Under the pieces are notes generated by a model. The model was not told where the DNA came from. It saw only the letters and a list, made by a program, of their open reading frames with translations, and searched no databases. From Virgisporangium aurantiacum (GTDB taxonomy: Bacteria; Actinomycetota; Actinomycetes; Mycobacteriales; Micromonosporaceae), in contig NZ_BOPG01000025.1 of NCBI RefSeq assembly GCF_016863635.1, forward strand, positions 62,001 through 126,000: a stretch of 64,000 bases of DNA, written 5' to 3'. A program made the translations under genes and the position numbers. Shown in pieces: positions 49,542 through 57,838 of this stretch. Numbering within the stretch: the stretch's first letter is position 1; each line of letters begins with the position of its first letter.

Positions 49542-50107
49542 ATGGCCCGCACCCAGTTGTACCTGGTCCGCCACGGAGAGCAGGCCCGCGGGCCGGAACA
49601 GGGGCTCTCGCCGCTCGGCCGCGAACAGGCCGACCGCCTCGGCCGGCGCCTGAACTCGGTGCCGTTCGCGAACATCCACCACAGCCCGCTCCCCCGCGCG
49701 GTCGAGACCGCCGAGATCGTCGCCGACCGGCTCGCGCGGGTGCCCCGCCACGCCTGCGACCACGTCGCCGACCGGACCCCCGTGCCGTCGGCCGGCCGGC
49801 GCGACGACTACCCGCCGCGGTGGCACCCCTGGCTCGACGGTGTCCCGGCCGACGAGCGGGACGAGGACGCCGCGGCGCTGCGGGCCGCCGTCGGGCACTT
49901 CGGGGTGATCGGCGCGGAGGACCGGCACGAGCTGTTGATCACCCACAACTTCGTGATCGGGTGGTTCGTGCGGCACGTGCTCGACGCGCCGGAATGGCGT
50001 TGGATCGGGCTGAACCATGACAACTGCGGCATCACGTCGTGCGGTGGGAGACCGACCGGCCGCCGGTGCTCGTCGCCTACAACGACACCGGCCACCTGGC
50101 CGCATAG
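49542..50107 (+). pseudogene. Histidine phosphatase (phosphoglycerate mutase-like) with C-terminal frameshift
   Basis: ATG 49542 with GGAGGA upstream starts MARTQLYLVRHGEQARGPEQ, the RHG motif of histidine phosphatases. It continues normally through HHSPLPRAVETAEIVADRL, LLITHNFVIGWFVRHVLD (second catalytic His) and LNHDNCGIT. There the frame changes, at about 50034-50040. The expected end VVRWETDRPPVLVAYNDTGH with LAA and a stop at 50105-50107 is found in the next frame. A missing base explains it. Read without correction, the frame runs on into the following gene and gives a false 397-residue fusion. The catalytic core is complete, so the product might retain activity even when misread. Confidence 0.75.
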
Positions 50108-50171
50108 AGCAGGACCCTGGGCCCGACCGATATCCTCGACCATTGACACCGGACTCTGGAGGTATGACGAC

Positions 50172-50702
50172 ATGGGTATCGCGCGGCTACGGGCACTCAT
50201 CATCGTGGGGGTGCTGTTCCTCGCTGCGGTCGTCGTCATCACCGTCGCTCTCGTCCGCGACAAGCAGGACGACGCGCACGCGGTCGCCAACTGCGGCGAC
50301 GGCGACGTGCCGGCGAACCTGAAGATGCCCGACAACATGGCGGCCATCAAGCTCAACGTCCTCAACGCGACCGGCTCGCCGGGCGTCGCCGCCCAGGTGG
50401 GCGACGGCTTCCGGAGCAACTCGTTCACGGTCGTCAAGGAGGAGACGGCGCCGCCGCCGGCGCTGAACGCCGTCGCCGAACTCCGCTACGGTCCGAAGGT
50501 GGTCGGTTCCGCCTGGGTGGTGCGGGCCTACTTCCTCAACAACGCGTCGATGAAGTTCGACATCAACCGGCAGGACGACATCGTCGACGTCGTGATCGGC
50601 ACGAAGTTCCTCGAACTGGCGTCGTTCACCGACCAGCGGCAGTCGCTGGGCCAGGCCGGCAAGCCCGTCCTCCCGCCCGGCACCTGCGACGCCAACGCCT
50701 GA
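50172..50702 (+). CDS. Membrane-anchored LytR C-terminal domain protein
   Basis: 176 residues from ATG 50172, with GGAGG at 50158-50162. One membrane segment (7-28, RALIIVGVLFLAAVVVITVA) is followed by an external domain with MAAIKLNVLNATGSPGVAAQ, VGDGF and SFTVVKEE. This is the LytR_C pattern of proteins anchored outside the membrane. Stand-alone versions are common in actinomycetes, near cell-wall enzymes. It may bind a wall polymer. The long open frame joining it to the upstream phosphatase is an artefact of that gene's frameshift. Confidence 0.85.
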   Translation: MGIARLRALIIVGVLFLAAVVVITVALVRDKQDDAHAVANCGDGDVPANLKMPDNMAAIKLNVLNATGSPGVAAQVGDGFRSNSFTVVKEETAPPPALNAVAELRYGPKVVGSAWVVRAYFLNNASMKFDINRQDDIVDVVIGTKFLELASFTDQRQSLGQAGKPVLPPGTCDANA

Positions 50703-50703
50703 G

Positions 50704-51240
50704 TCAGGCGTCCCCGAGTTCCCGCAGGTAACCGGCCAACCCCGGGACGGTCGCCAGCACGTCCGGGGCGACGCTGGCGCGGATCAGGTCGGCCTCCTCG
50801 TCGCCGCGTTGGCCCTCGAGGATGACGACGACGAAGCCGGGCGGCAGCGCCGCGTGGATGCCGCCCCGGCGGGCGGTCGCGGTCAATTCGAGGCAGACCC
50901 GTGCCATGGCCGCGTCGTGGGCCGCGTCGAGGGAATCCAGGGCCTCGTCGTCGTCGGCGCCCGTCAGGAACTCGTCGGTGAGGCGGAGATACCAGGGACG
51001 CATGGCCTCGCTCGCGGCGTCGAGGACGTCCCATCGCCACTCGGGCGGAGCGAAGCGGTCGCCCGCCGCGCCCCCCTCGGTGTTGGCGGCCAGCGCCGGC
51101 GGCAGGATCTGCGCGCCGTCGTTGTAGAAGAGGTGGAACGCCGCCGCGTACAGCCGCTCGTCCGGGTGCGCCGCGGCCAGGTCGGCCACGGTGCGGCAGC
51201 CGGTGTCGTGCCATGCCGTCTCGAACGCGGTCCAGTCCAT
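50704..51240 (-). CDS. DUF4303-like protein
   Basis: 178 residues from ATG 51240; TAGCGT (ACGCTA at 51247-51252) lies 6 bases upstream, so leaderless. It reads DWTAFETAWHDTGCRTVADL, then HPDERLYAAAFHLFYNDGAQ, PPEWRWDVLDAASEAMRPWY and VVVILEGQRGDEEADLIRAS. The pattern (aromatic pairs in the first half and a late VVVILEG strand) matches DUF4303, proteins that often occur as immunity-like or antirestriction partners. The family assignment is moderate and no function is known. Confidence 0.6.
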   Translation of the reverse strand: MDWTAFETAWHDTGCRTVADLAAAHPDERLYAAAFHLFYNDGAQILPPALAANTEGGAAGDRFAPPEWRWDVLDAASEAMRPWYLRLTDEFLTGADDDEALDSLDAAHDAAMARVCLELTATARRGGIHAALPPGFVVVILEGQRGDEEADLIRASVAPDVLATVPGLAGYLRELGDA

Positions 51241-51262
51241 CGGCGCACGCTAGCGCACGCCC

Positions 51263-51290
51263 GGCCCACGGCCGCGAACGGCCGTGGGCC
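51263..51290. terminator. Hairpin terminator
   Basis: GGCCCACGGCCG, loop CGAA, CGGCCGTGGGCC: twelve-base perfect arms. It sits between the F420-type reductase stop and the DUF4303-like promoter on the minus strand. Confidence 0.75.
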
Positions 51291-51299
51291 CCGACCGCG

Positions 51300-51773
51300 T
51301 CACCGCGGGGTGAGGCGGATGACCGGGTACTCGCGGTCGGACTTGCTCTGGTACTTCGCCATCCGCGGGTTGGCGGCCGTGATGTCGCGCCAGGCGCGGT
51401 CGCGGTCGGCGCCGGCGAGGCGGTGCGGCGTCACCGGCAGGGGCTCGCGGCCGGCGAGTTCGATGGACGCCTTGTCGGGGTGCGCCATCAGGTTGGCGTG
51501 CCAGTCGGGGTGCTGGCTGCCGCCGCCGGACGCCACCACCAGCCAGGCGTCGGACCCGTCGGAGCCGTCGGCGAACCAGGCGACCGGGGTCTCCCGCGGC
51601 TTCCCGCTACGGCGTCCGGTGGTGTTCAGGATCAGGACGTTCATGCCCATCATGGTCCCCTTGCCCTGGCGGACCTTGCGGATCATGCGGCCGTTCGCCT
51701 TCTGCTGGAACCACCGCGAGAAAGCGCCGGGCGTGCCGGGCCTGCGCTTGTCGGCCTGCTGGTTCTGGGTCAT
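51300..51773 (-). CDS. F420-dependent nitroreductase/quinone reductase family (Ddn-like)
   Basis: 157 residues from ATG 51773 with GGAGG upstream. The family block is LILNTTGRRSGKPRETPVAW, followed by WLVVASGGGSQHPDWHANLM and DKASIELAGREPLPVTPHRL. These are the split-barrel residues that hold the deazaflavin F420. The family reduces quinones or nitro compounds and protects against oxidative stress. It lies in a leftward set with the DUF4303-like gene but is separated from it by a strong hairpin. Confidence 0.9.
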   Translation of the reverse strand: MTQNQQADKRRPGTPGAFSRWFQQKANGRMIRKVRQGKGTMMGMNVLILNTTGRRSGKPRETPVAWFADGSDGSDAWLVVASGGGSQHPDWHANLMAHPDKASIELAGREPLPVTPHRLAGADRDRAWRDITAANPRMAKYQSKSDREYPVIRLTPR

Positions 51774-51846
51774 CTCGCACCTCCGTGTTCGTTGTCCCGA
51801 ACGCTATGTCCGGCACCGCTTCCGGCACTTCTCGATTCCTGACCGA

Positions 51847-52515
51847 TCAGAGCGCGAACCTTCCGCGCCGGAACGCCGCCATCGGGTACCGGTTGCCGGT
51901 GGAGTGGTCGACGACCTCCGACCGCTGGTCGTTCCACGTCCACTGCTTCATCGGCCGCTCACCGGTGACGATCTGGTCGCGGCGCGCCCGGTTCCGGTCC
52001 GCGCCGGCGGCCGCCTCGGCGGCGACCGTGAGCCGCCGCCGCAGTTCCGCGAACGCCGCCTGGATGTTCTGCCGCTGGCTGCGCGACGCCGTGGCCACCA
52101 CGACGAGGCCGGTGGGCCGGTGGGTCAGCCGGGCGCACTGCTCGGACTTGTTGCGGTGCTGGCCGCCCGGCCCGGACCCGCTGAAGACGTCGACGTCGAT
52201 GTCGTCCCAGGACGGGTCCGCCGGCGCGGCCTCGGTCGCGTCGAGAACGGCGAGCGTCGCAGTGGACGTGTGCCGACGGCCGGCCCGGTCGTTGCGGGGC
52301 ACGCGCTGGATCCGGTGCGTACCACTGAGATTCTGGATACGCAGGGGCCGGCCGCTGATCGTCACCGTGATCGTCCGTCCATTATGGACGGACGCGGCGC
52401 AACCGTTGCGACGCGCGTGCGCGGCGACCGCGCCGGCCAGTTCCGTGGCGAAGTCGAGTGCGTCGTCGCCACCCTCACCCGGCCTGATCTCGACGACGTG
52501 TCTGGTGCTGGACAT
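51847..52515 (-). CDS. Truncated class I release-factor homologue (RF1-like, GGQ present, PRN instead of PxT)
   Basis: 222 residues from ATG 52515. It starts at the domain 2 block (HVVEIRPGEGGDDALDFATE), so the 100-residue helical domain 1 of RF1 is missing. The GTHRIQRVPRNDRAGRRHTS stretch aligns with the RF1 codon-recognition loop, but the P-x-T tripeptide is Pro73-Arg74-Asn75. Domain 3 is intact: DVFSGSGPGGQHRNKSEQCA with the catalytic GGQ at 117-119. The tail is short (WTWNDQRSEVVDHSTGNRYP and then a basic end). It should hydrolyse peptidyl-tRNA, but not by ordinary stop-codon reading; a rescue or specialised termination role is inferred. Confidence 0.82.
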   Translation of the reverse strand: MSSTRHVVEIRPGEGGDDALDFATELAGAVAAHARRNGCAASVHNGRTITVTISGRPLRIQNLSGTHRIQRVPRNDRAGRRHTSTATLAVLDATEAAPADPSWDDIDVDVFSGSGPGGQHRNKSEQCARLTHRPTGLVVVATASRSQRQNIQAAFAELRRRLTVAAEAAAGADRNRARRDQIVTGERPMKQWTWNDQRSEVVDHSTGNRYPMAAFRRGRFAL

Positions 52516-52745
52516 GCTGATGGAGCCCTTTCGGCGGGATGCGGAAGGGCGCACGGAAATGCGGAAGCGAGACGGCGACTGTGCGCACCGCGAGCGGCAG
52601 GCTGCCCACGCGGGATCGGGAACGCCGGCTCGCGACCTCAGCGACGGCCGGGCAGGTGCGCGCCAGCCAGCAACGGGGCCACGGGCGCGCACATGGCAAC
52701 CATGGTGCCCGAAGAAAGCACGCGCGGCGACTAGAATTTCGCGCC

Positions 52746-53663
52746 ATGGGGTCCGCGGTGCGCGCGGCCGTCGGGCGGCTTCCGGCCGCACCCGGCGTGT
52801 ACCGCTTCCGAGACGCGCGTGGGCGCGCGCTCTACATCGGACGCGCGACCGCGCTGCGCCACCGCGTCGGCTCCTACTGGGCCGACCTGGGCGACCGCCG
52901 TCACCTGGAGCGGATGGTGCCGCAGATCGTGCGGGTCGAGGCGCTCGTCTGCGACTCCGTGCACGAGGCGGCGTGGCTGGAACGCAATCTCCTCGAGCGG
53001 TCGAGGCCGCGCTGGAACCGGGTCGCCGGCGGTGCCGAGGAGGCGATGTGCATCCGCCTGGAGCACCGGTCCGGCGTGCCGCGGTTGGTGACGGTGCACT
53101 GGCCCGTCACCGAGACGGCGGGAACGTTCGGCCCGTATCTGGGTGGGAACCGCACGCGGCTCGCGGTCTCGGCGCTCGACCGGGTGCTTCCGTTGTGGGC
53201 CACCGACGACCGGCTCGCCGGCAGCGCCCGGGACCTGGCCCGGGTCCGCGGTGTGGCGGTCGCCGACCGCGAACGCTTCCTGGCGACGGTCACCGCGGTC
53301 CTGTGCCGCCGACCCGACGCGGTGCTGACGGTCCGCGATCTCCTTGTGCGCCAACGCGACCGGGCCGCGACCAACCTGGCGTTCGAGCACGCCGCCCGCA
53401 TCCAGGCGGAGCTCGAGGCCGTCGACTGGATCGTGGCCGAGCAGAAGGTCACCCACCTCACGGCGCGACCCGACGCCGAGGCCTACGGCTGGCACGACGG
53501 CCTGCTGGTCGGCTTCCGCTTCCACGCCGGCCGCCTGTGCGACTGGACCCAACGCGTGTGCGGCCCGCGCGCCGCCCGGCCGTACCTCGACCGCACCCCA
53601 CCGGCGCTGGCGGAGTTCGCCCGCCGCAACGCCGATCTCGGCCGTACGCTGGCCGGCGGCTAA
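52746..53663 (+). CDS. UvrC-like/Cho-like GIY-YIG nuclease
   Basis: 305 residues from ATG 52746; TAGAAT at 52732-52737 lies 8 bases upstream, so leaderless. The GIY-YIG domain is LPAAPGVYRFRDARGRALYI, then GRATALRHRVGSYW, with GVY (17-19) and YIG (30-32). It is followed by LVCDSVHEAAWLERNLLERS, RPRWN and an extended middle domain. A UVR-like motif is present at about 229-264 (RAATNLAFEHAARIQAELEA). The RNase H and helix-hairpin-helix parts of UvrC are missing, as in Cho. It may make the 3' incision in a repair process. Divergent from the release-factor gene across 230 bases. Confidence 0.85.
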   Translation: MGSAVRAAVGRLPAAPGVYRFRDARGRALYIGRATALRHRVGSYWADLGDRRHLERMVPQIVRVEALVCDSVHEAAWLERNLLERSRPRWNRVAGGAEEAMCIRLEHRSGVPRLVTVHWPVTETAGTFGPYLGGNRTRLAVSALDRVLPLWATDDRLAGSARDLARVRGVAVADRERFLATVTAVLCRRPDAVLTVRDLLVRQRDRAATNLAFEHAARIQAELEAVDWIVAEQKVTHLTARPDAEAYGWHDGLLVGFRFHAGRLCDWTQRVCGPRAARPYLDRTPPALAEFARRNADLGRTLAGG

Positions 53664-53667
53664 TTGA

Positions 53668-54915
53668 TTAGAACCAGGCGAGGCAGTGCGGGGCGCGTTC
53701 GGCGCGGAAGAGCGCATCGGCGCGGGCGGCGGCGTCCGGGTGGTGGGCCTGGATGTGCCCGGCCCGCACCAGCAGGCTCGGTGCGGTGCCGCCGAGGTAC
53801 ACCGAGGCCAGGTCGCTCACGTCCAGCGACAGGTCGGGCCGCCGGTCCGTCGGGACGCAGTCGGCCCGGCCGTCGCGGACGGTCAGCAGGTAGCGGGCCC
53901 GCTCGCCGAGGAACGGGTCCTCGACGTCCAGAACGAGGTCGCCGTCGGCGAACCAGCCGCGGGCGGTCAGCGCACGCGGGACGTCCAGCAGCCGCACCCA
54001 GAGCCAATCGGTGTCGTCGGTCACCTGCGCGCCACGGAAGTCCGCGAGCTGCCAACGCAGCGGGTGATCGGGCGCGACGTGCTTGAACGACACCTGGGAG
54101 ACCAGGTCGTGCCCGAGCACGAACCGGGTCAGCGCCGTGTCGACGGCGTCGTCGAAGGCGATGATCTCGTCGACGACCAGGGTGTCGGGATCCTCGATCG
54201 AGTAGCAGGCGTACCCGTCCGGAACGCCGTCGGCGTCCCGGTGGACGGCGAGGTAGCGCGGCGCCGGCGCGACCGGCGGCCGCCCGGCTCCCTTGGCCCA
54301 CCAACGGTGCGGCCGCGACAGCGCACCGGGTTGCGCCCGCCGGTACCGGTCGTAGACGTCTTCCAGAAGCTTGTCGCACTCGGACCGCCGCAGCACCTCG
54401 ACGGTGCCGCTGTCGGCCGGTCCGGTCGCCCGGGGAACGGCGAGGGCGGCCCGGTGCCGCGTCACCGTCAGCCGGGTGGTGTAGGTCGCCGGACCGTAGC
54501 CGAACCGGCGGTAGATCAGCGCCTCGGAGGCCAGCAGCACGGACAGGAACTCCCCGCGCTCCCGGAGGTCGGCGAGCTGACGCCGCATCATCGCGTTGAG
54601 CACACCCTGGCGCCGGTGCGACGGCAGGACACCGACGACGGTGATTCCGGCTGCGGGTACGACGACCCGGCCGGGCAGCGTGAGCTCGAACGAGTACGCG
54701 CCGGCGGTGCCGACGGGACGGCCGTCCGCCGTCACGGCGAACAGGTTGCGGTCCATCTCGAGCGCCGCCCACCAGACGCCTTCCCGGGCGTTCGGCGTCT
54801 CCGGGAACCGCCCGAACGCGGCGTGGACGGTGTCGACGAAGACGTCGAACTCCTCGTCGGTGGTGGGCCGGATGTCCATCGCTGGTCTGGTGTGGGGGGA
54901 CGGCGACGCGGTCAC
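53668..54915 (-). CDS. Eis-like N-acetyltransferase
   Basis: 415 residues from GTG 54915; TACGAT (ATCGTA at 54922-54927) lies 6 bases upstream and ATG 54879 lacks any ribosome site. The GNAT core reads MDIRPTTDEEFDVFVDTVHA, then GITVVGVLPSHRRQGVLNAM with the acetyl-CoA loop. The second GNAT-like and SCP2-like parts follow, with a final Phe (CLAWF) whose carboxylate is the catalytic base in Eis. Eis enzymes acetylate several amines of aminoglycosides and other polyamines. Convergent with the UvrC-like gene (4 bases). Confidence 0.9.
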   Translation of the reverse strand: MTASPSPHTRPAMDIRPTTDEEFDVFVDTVHAAFGRFPETPNAREGVWWAALEMDRNLFAVTADGRPVGTAGAYSFELTLPGRVVVPAAGITVVGVLPSHRRQGVLNAMMRRQLADLRERGEFLSVLLASEALIYRRFGYGPATYTTRLTVTRHRAALAVPRATGPADSGTVEVLRRSECDKLLEDVYDRYRRAQPGALSRPHRWWAKGAGRPPVAPAPRYLAVHRDADGVPDGYACYSIEDPDTLVVDEIIAFDDAVDTALTRFVLGHDLVSQVSFKHVAPDHPLRWQLADFRGAQVTDDTDWLWVRLLDVPRALTARGWFADGDLVLDVEDPFLGERARYLLTVRDGRADCVPTDRRPDLSLDVSDLASVYLGGTAPSLLVRAGHIQAHHPDAAARADALFRAERAPHCLAWF

Positions 54916-54943
54916 CGCCGGATCGTAGCGTTACTGTCCGGGC

Positions 54944-55933
54944 ATGGCCCGGTGGATTTCGAACCCTGACCGTGACGCCGGCTGGACCTGCCGGCCGGCG
55001 CCGGCCGGGGTGCTGGACTTCCACCGGTCGCTGCCCGGGTACGCGCCGACACCGTTCGTTCCGCTGCCCGGGCCCAACGGAACGCGCCTGTTCGCCAAGG
55101 ACGAGTCGAACCGGCTCGGGTTGCCGGCGTTCAAGGCGCTCGGCGCGTCGTGGGCCGTGCACCGGACGCTGCGGGAGCGCGCACCCACCGGCCCGGTCAC
55201 GATCGTCACCGCGACCGACGGCAACCACGGCCGCGCCGTCGCGCGGTTCGCGCGGGGGTTCGGCCACCGCGCGTCCATCTTCGTTCCGGACGGCGTGCAT
55301 CCCGCCGCCGTCCAGGCGATCCGGGACGAGGGCGCAACCGTGACGCACGTCGCCGGTGACTACGACGCGGCGGTGCGGGCCGCGTCCCGGGTCACCGACG
55401 GGATTCTCGTGCAGGACATGGCCTGGGACGGCTACGAGGAGATCCCGGGCTGGATCGTCGACGGATACACGACACTGTTCGCCGAGATCGACGACCAGTT
55501 GCAGGGGCGGCCCGACCTCGTCGTGGTCCCGGCCGGGGTGGGATCGTTGCTGCAGGCGGCGCTCACCCACTACCGGCGTGCGGACGCGGCGCCCGGTACC
55601 GCCGTGGTCAGCGTCGAACCGGCGACGGCGGCGTGCGTGCTGGCGAGCGTCGCCGCCGGCCGTCCCACGACGATCCCGACCGGGACGACCATCATGGCCG
55701 GACTCAACTGCGGCACCATCTCCTCGCTCGCGTGGCCCCACATCCGGCCCGGCCTCGACGGGTGCGTCGCCGTCGACGACACCGAGGTGGCCGACGCCGC
55801 CCGCCGGCTGGCCGCGAACGGCGTCGACGCCGGCCCGTGCGGCGCCGCCCCGCTGGCCGCGCTGGACGCCATCGAACCCGCCGGCACGGTCGTGCTCCTC
55901 GTCACCGAGGGAAGCGCGGCCAACCCGGCCTGA
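54944..55933 (+). CDS. Diaminopropionate ammonia-lyase family protein
   Basis: 329 residues from ATG 54944, with TACTGT at 54932-54937 six bases upstream. The family reads LPGYAPTPFVPLPGPNGTRL, FAKDESNRLGLPAFKALGAS with the PLP lysine Lys64, TDGNHGRAVARFARGFGHRA and VVVPAGVGSLLQAALTHYRR. The enzyme splits diaminopropionate into pyruvate and ammonia. It is shorter than bacterial DpaL (370-400 residues), mainly in loops. It shares a 28-base promoter gap with the Eis-like gene, so both may be controlled together. A link to the NIS siderophore locus (which might use diaminopropionate) is possible but only speculative. Confidence 0.85.
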   Translation: MARWISNPDRDAGWTCRPAPAGVLDFHRSLPGYAPTPFVPLPGPNGTRLFAKDESNRLGLPAFKALGASWAVHRTLRERAPTGPVTIVTATDGNHGRAVARFARGFGHRASIFVPDGVHPAAVQAIRDEGATVTHVAGDYDAAVRAASRVTDGILVQDMAWDGYEEIPGWIVDGYTTLFAEIDDQLQGRPDLVVVPAGVGSLLQAALTHYRRADAAPGTAVVSVEPATAACVLASVAAGRPTTIPTGTTIMAGLNCGTISSLAWPHIRPGLDGCVAVDDTEVADAARRLAANGVDAGPCGAAPLAALDAIEPAGTVVLLVTEGSAANPA

Positions 55934-55943
55934 GCGCCGACCG

Positions 55944-56750
55944 TCAGCGGCGGCCGACCCAGACCATGCGGGTGGCGCGGACGACCAGGTCGTCGCGGTC
56001 GTTCGCGGTCGCGGCCAGGGTGTCGAGGGCGGCCAGGTCGTCGGCGCTCAGGGTGTCCTCCAGGCGGTGGCGCATGCGCTGCATGGTCACCTGGGCGTAG
56101 CGGCGGGCCTTCGCGGGCAGCGGCGGGCGCAGTTCGAGGTCGAAGCGGCGCTCGCCGTCGAGCGTGAATCCGGCGGACGTGAGGCGGGCGCCCCAGTCCA
56201 GACCCATGTGCATGCCGGCCTCGCGGCGCAGGCGGTCGAGTTCGGCGTGGCAGCGGTCCTCCAGGGCGACGCCGGCGGGGTCGGTGAGGAAGCGCGGGAA
56301 CGAGTCCAGCTCGGTGATCATGAAGGCGCCGCCGGGGCGGAGCGTGTCGCGCACCTGGGCGAGCGTGCGGTCGACGTCGGCCATGTGGTGCATCGACGCC
56401 GAGGCCCACACGAGGTCGGCCGGGCCGAGGTCGGGCCAGGCCCCGTCGAGGTCCGCGCGGACGGTGCGGACGCGGTCGGCGACGCCGGCCTCGGTGGCGC
56501 GGTGGCGCAGGTGGGCCAGCAGGTCCTCGTCGAGGTCGACGGCGGTCACCTCGGCGTCGGGCAGGTGACGGGCGAGGGCGAGCGCGCCGGTGCCGCTGCC
56601 CGCGCCGAGGTCGATGATGCGCGGGTGGTCCGGCACCAGCGACGCGGCCCAGGCGATGAGCTCGCGGTGGTGGTCGTCGAGGACGTCGGCGTCGAGGTCG
56701 AGCATCTCGGCCATCTGGCCGGATCCCGGGTGGTGATGGTGGTGTGCCAT
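55944..56750 (-). CDS. Class I SAM-dependent methyltransferase
   Basis: 268 residues from ATG 56750; TAGCGT (ACGCTA at 56757-56762) lies 6 bases upstream. The SAM loop is IIDLGAGSGTGALALARHL, motif II acidic residue is in VTAVDLDEDLLAHL, and LVWASASMHHM and RPGGAFMITE complete motifs IV and V. The start MAHHHHHPGSGQ has a natural run of five His residues, perhaps a metal site. The acceptor is unknown. It is divergent from an XRE-cupin regulator with an operator on that gene's start codon, so it is probably regulated by it. Confidence 0.88.
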   Translation of the reverse strand: MAHHHHHPGSGQMAEMLDLDADVLDDHHRELIAWAASLVPDHPRIIDLGAGSGTGALALARHLPDAEVTAVDLDEDLLAHLRHRATEAGVADRVRTVRADLDGAWPDLGPADLVWASASMHHMADVDRTLAQVRDTLRPGGAFMITELDSFPRFLTDPAGVALEDRCHAELDRLRREAGMHMGLDWGARLTSAGFTLDGERRFDLELRPPLPAKARRYAQVTMQRMRHRLEDTLSADDLAALDTLAATANDRDDLVVRATRMVWVGRR

Positions 56751-56790
56751 GCCACGACGCTAGCGCCTCCTTGCGTCTACGACATAGTCT

Positions 56791-56807
56791 CTTGCGTATG
56801 ACGCAAG
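56791..56807. promoter_or_regulatory. Operator overlapping the start codon of the XRE-cupin gene
   Basis: CTTGCGT-ATG-ACGCAAG: seven-base perfect arms with the start codon as the centre. A further TTGCGT half-site is at 56771-56776. TAGTCT (56785-56790) is a -10 seven bases before the ATG. Confidence 0.75.
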
Positions 56808-57370
56808 ACGGCGAACTCGACTCGCTGGTCCGCCAGCGCATCCGGAGCCTGCGGGTGGCCCGCAACTGGTCGCTGGACGAGCTCGCCGCGCGCAGCTACC
56901 TCAGCCCGTCCACCCTCAGCCGGATCGAGACCGGCCACCGCCGGATCGCCCTCGACCAGCTCGCCCCGATCGCGCGCGCGCTGGGCACGACGCTCGACCA
57001 GCTCGTCGAGTCCGGCCGCGACGAGGACGTGGTGATCCGCCCGCACCGCGACGAGACGCGCGGCATCACCACCTGGCTGCTGTCGCGCGAGGGCGCACCG
57101 GCGGGCATGACCGTGGCGAAACTGCGGGTGACCCGCGCCGTGCCCGCCGACCTGCGGGTGCACCCGGGGCGCGACTGGTTCACCGTGCTCTCCGGCACCG
57201 TCGTGCTCCGCCTGGCCGAGCGCACCATCCTGGTCCGCGCCGGCGAGGCCGCCGAGTTCTCGACGATGGTGCCGCACGCGTTCGGCGTCACCGGCGGCCC
57301 GGCCGAGATCCTCTGCATCCTCGACCACGACGGCGAGCGGACCCACCTCGGGCCGGGCTCAGCCCCGTAG
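56798..57370 (+). CDS. XRE family regulator with cupin sensor domain
   Basis: 190 residues from ATG 56798. The N-terminal helix-turn-helix is RIRSLRVARNWSLDELAARS, YLSPSTLSRIETGHRRIALD and QLAPIARALGTTLDQLV. The C-terminal cupin reads RVHPGRDWFTVLSGTVVLRL, then ILVRAGEAAEFSTMVPHAFG with the His positions for a ligand or metal. This is the SgrR/PuuR-like design that senses a small molecule. Its start codon lies in the middle of a palindrome, which predicts direct autorepression at the first transcribed bases. The 3' end overlaps the cupin gene by 12 bases. Confidence 0.9.
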   Translation: MTQDGELDSLVRQRIRSLRVARNWSLDELAARSYLSPSTLSRIETGHRRIALDQLAPIARALGTTLDQLVESGRDEDVVIRPHRDETRGITTWLLSREGAPAGMTVAKLRVTRAVPADLRVHPGRDWFTVLSGTVVLRLAERTILVRAGEAAEFSTMVPHAFGVTGGPAEILCILDHDGERTHLGPGSAP

Positions 57371-57838
57371 TGCCGGGATCGGACCGAGGAGCTCGATGCC
57401 GTTGCGCGACGCGATCTCCAGCACGGTCGCCATGTCGGGCGGGCCGGCAGCGGCGGCCGCCGCCACCGCGCGGCTGAAGCCCTCCATCGGCGCGCCCGGC
57501 GCGTGCACGGAGAACGCGACGGCCGGCCGGTCGGACTCGTTGCGGACCGCGTGCGGCACGTTGCCGGCCAGCGGGACGGCGTCGCCCGCCCGGGCGGTCA
57601 CGCGGCGCACACCCGCATCGCCCTCGTCGATGTAGAACGTGAACTCGCCGTCGAGCACGCGGTAGATCTCGCCGGGCGCGTGGCGGTGCATGACCGGCGG
57701 GCCGCCGCCCGGATGCATCGTGATCTCGACGGCGAACAGCGCGCCGCCGGTCTCGTCGGAGCCGGCCAGGATGGTGATCTCGTCGGTTCCCATGAGCAGC
57801 CGCTCGCATCCGGCCCGATCGACAGGTAGCTTGTCCAT
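57359..57838 (-). CDS. Cupin domain protein
   Basis: 159 residues from ATG 57838; TACTTT (AAAGTA at 57847-57852) lies 8 bases upstream. The cupin motif 1 is HPGGGPPVMHRHAPGEIYRV followed by LDGEFTFYIDEGD, and motif 2 is AGDAVPLAGNVPHAVRNESD. His-x-His and the later His and Glu give a full metal site. Members may be dioxygenases or sugar isomerases. It is divergent from a MarR gene; one of the two 18-base sites in that region covers its first six codons. Confidence 0.85.
   Translation of the reverse strand: MDKLPVDRAGCERLLMGTDEITILAGSDETGGALFAVEITMHPGGGPPVMHRHAPGEIYRVLDGEFTFYIDEGDAGVRRVTARAGDAVPLAGNVPHAVRNESDRPAVAFSVHAPGAPMEGFSRAVAAAAAAGPPDMATVLEIASRNGIELLGPIPALRG

Noticed and set aside
49542..50702. 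Single 387-residue fusion of histidine phosphatase and LytR_C
   Set aside because: The phosphatase family end is in another frame and the second gene has its own ribosome site and start, so the fusion is due to a frameshift.
51263..51290. Possible operator for the DUF4303-like gene
   Set aside because: Twelve-base arms with a four-base loop fit a terminator for the upstream reductase gene better than a protein site.
52539..52745. 69-residue extension of the UvrC-like protein
   Set aside because: Composition is unlike coding sequence and a TAGAAT -10 lies 8 bases before ATG 52746.
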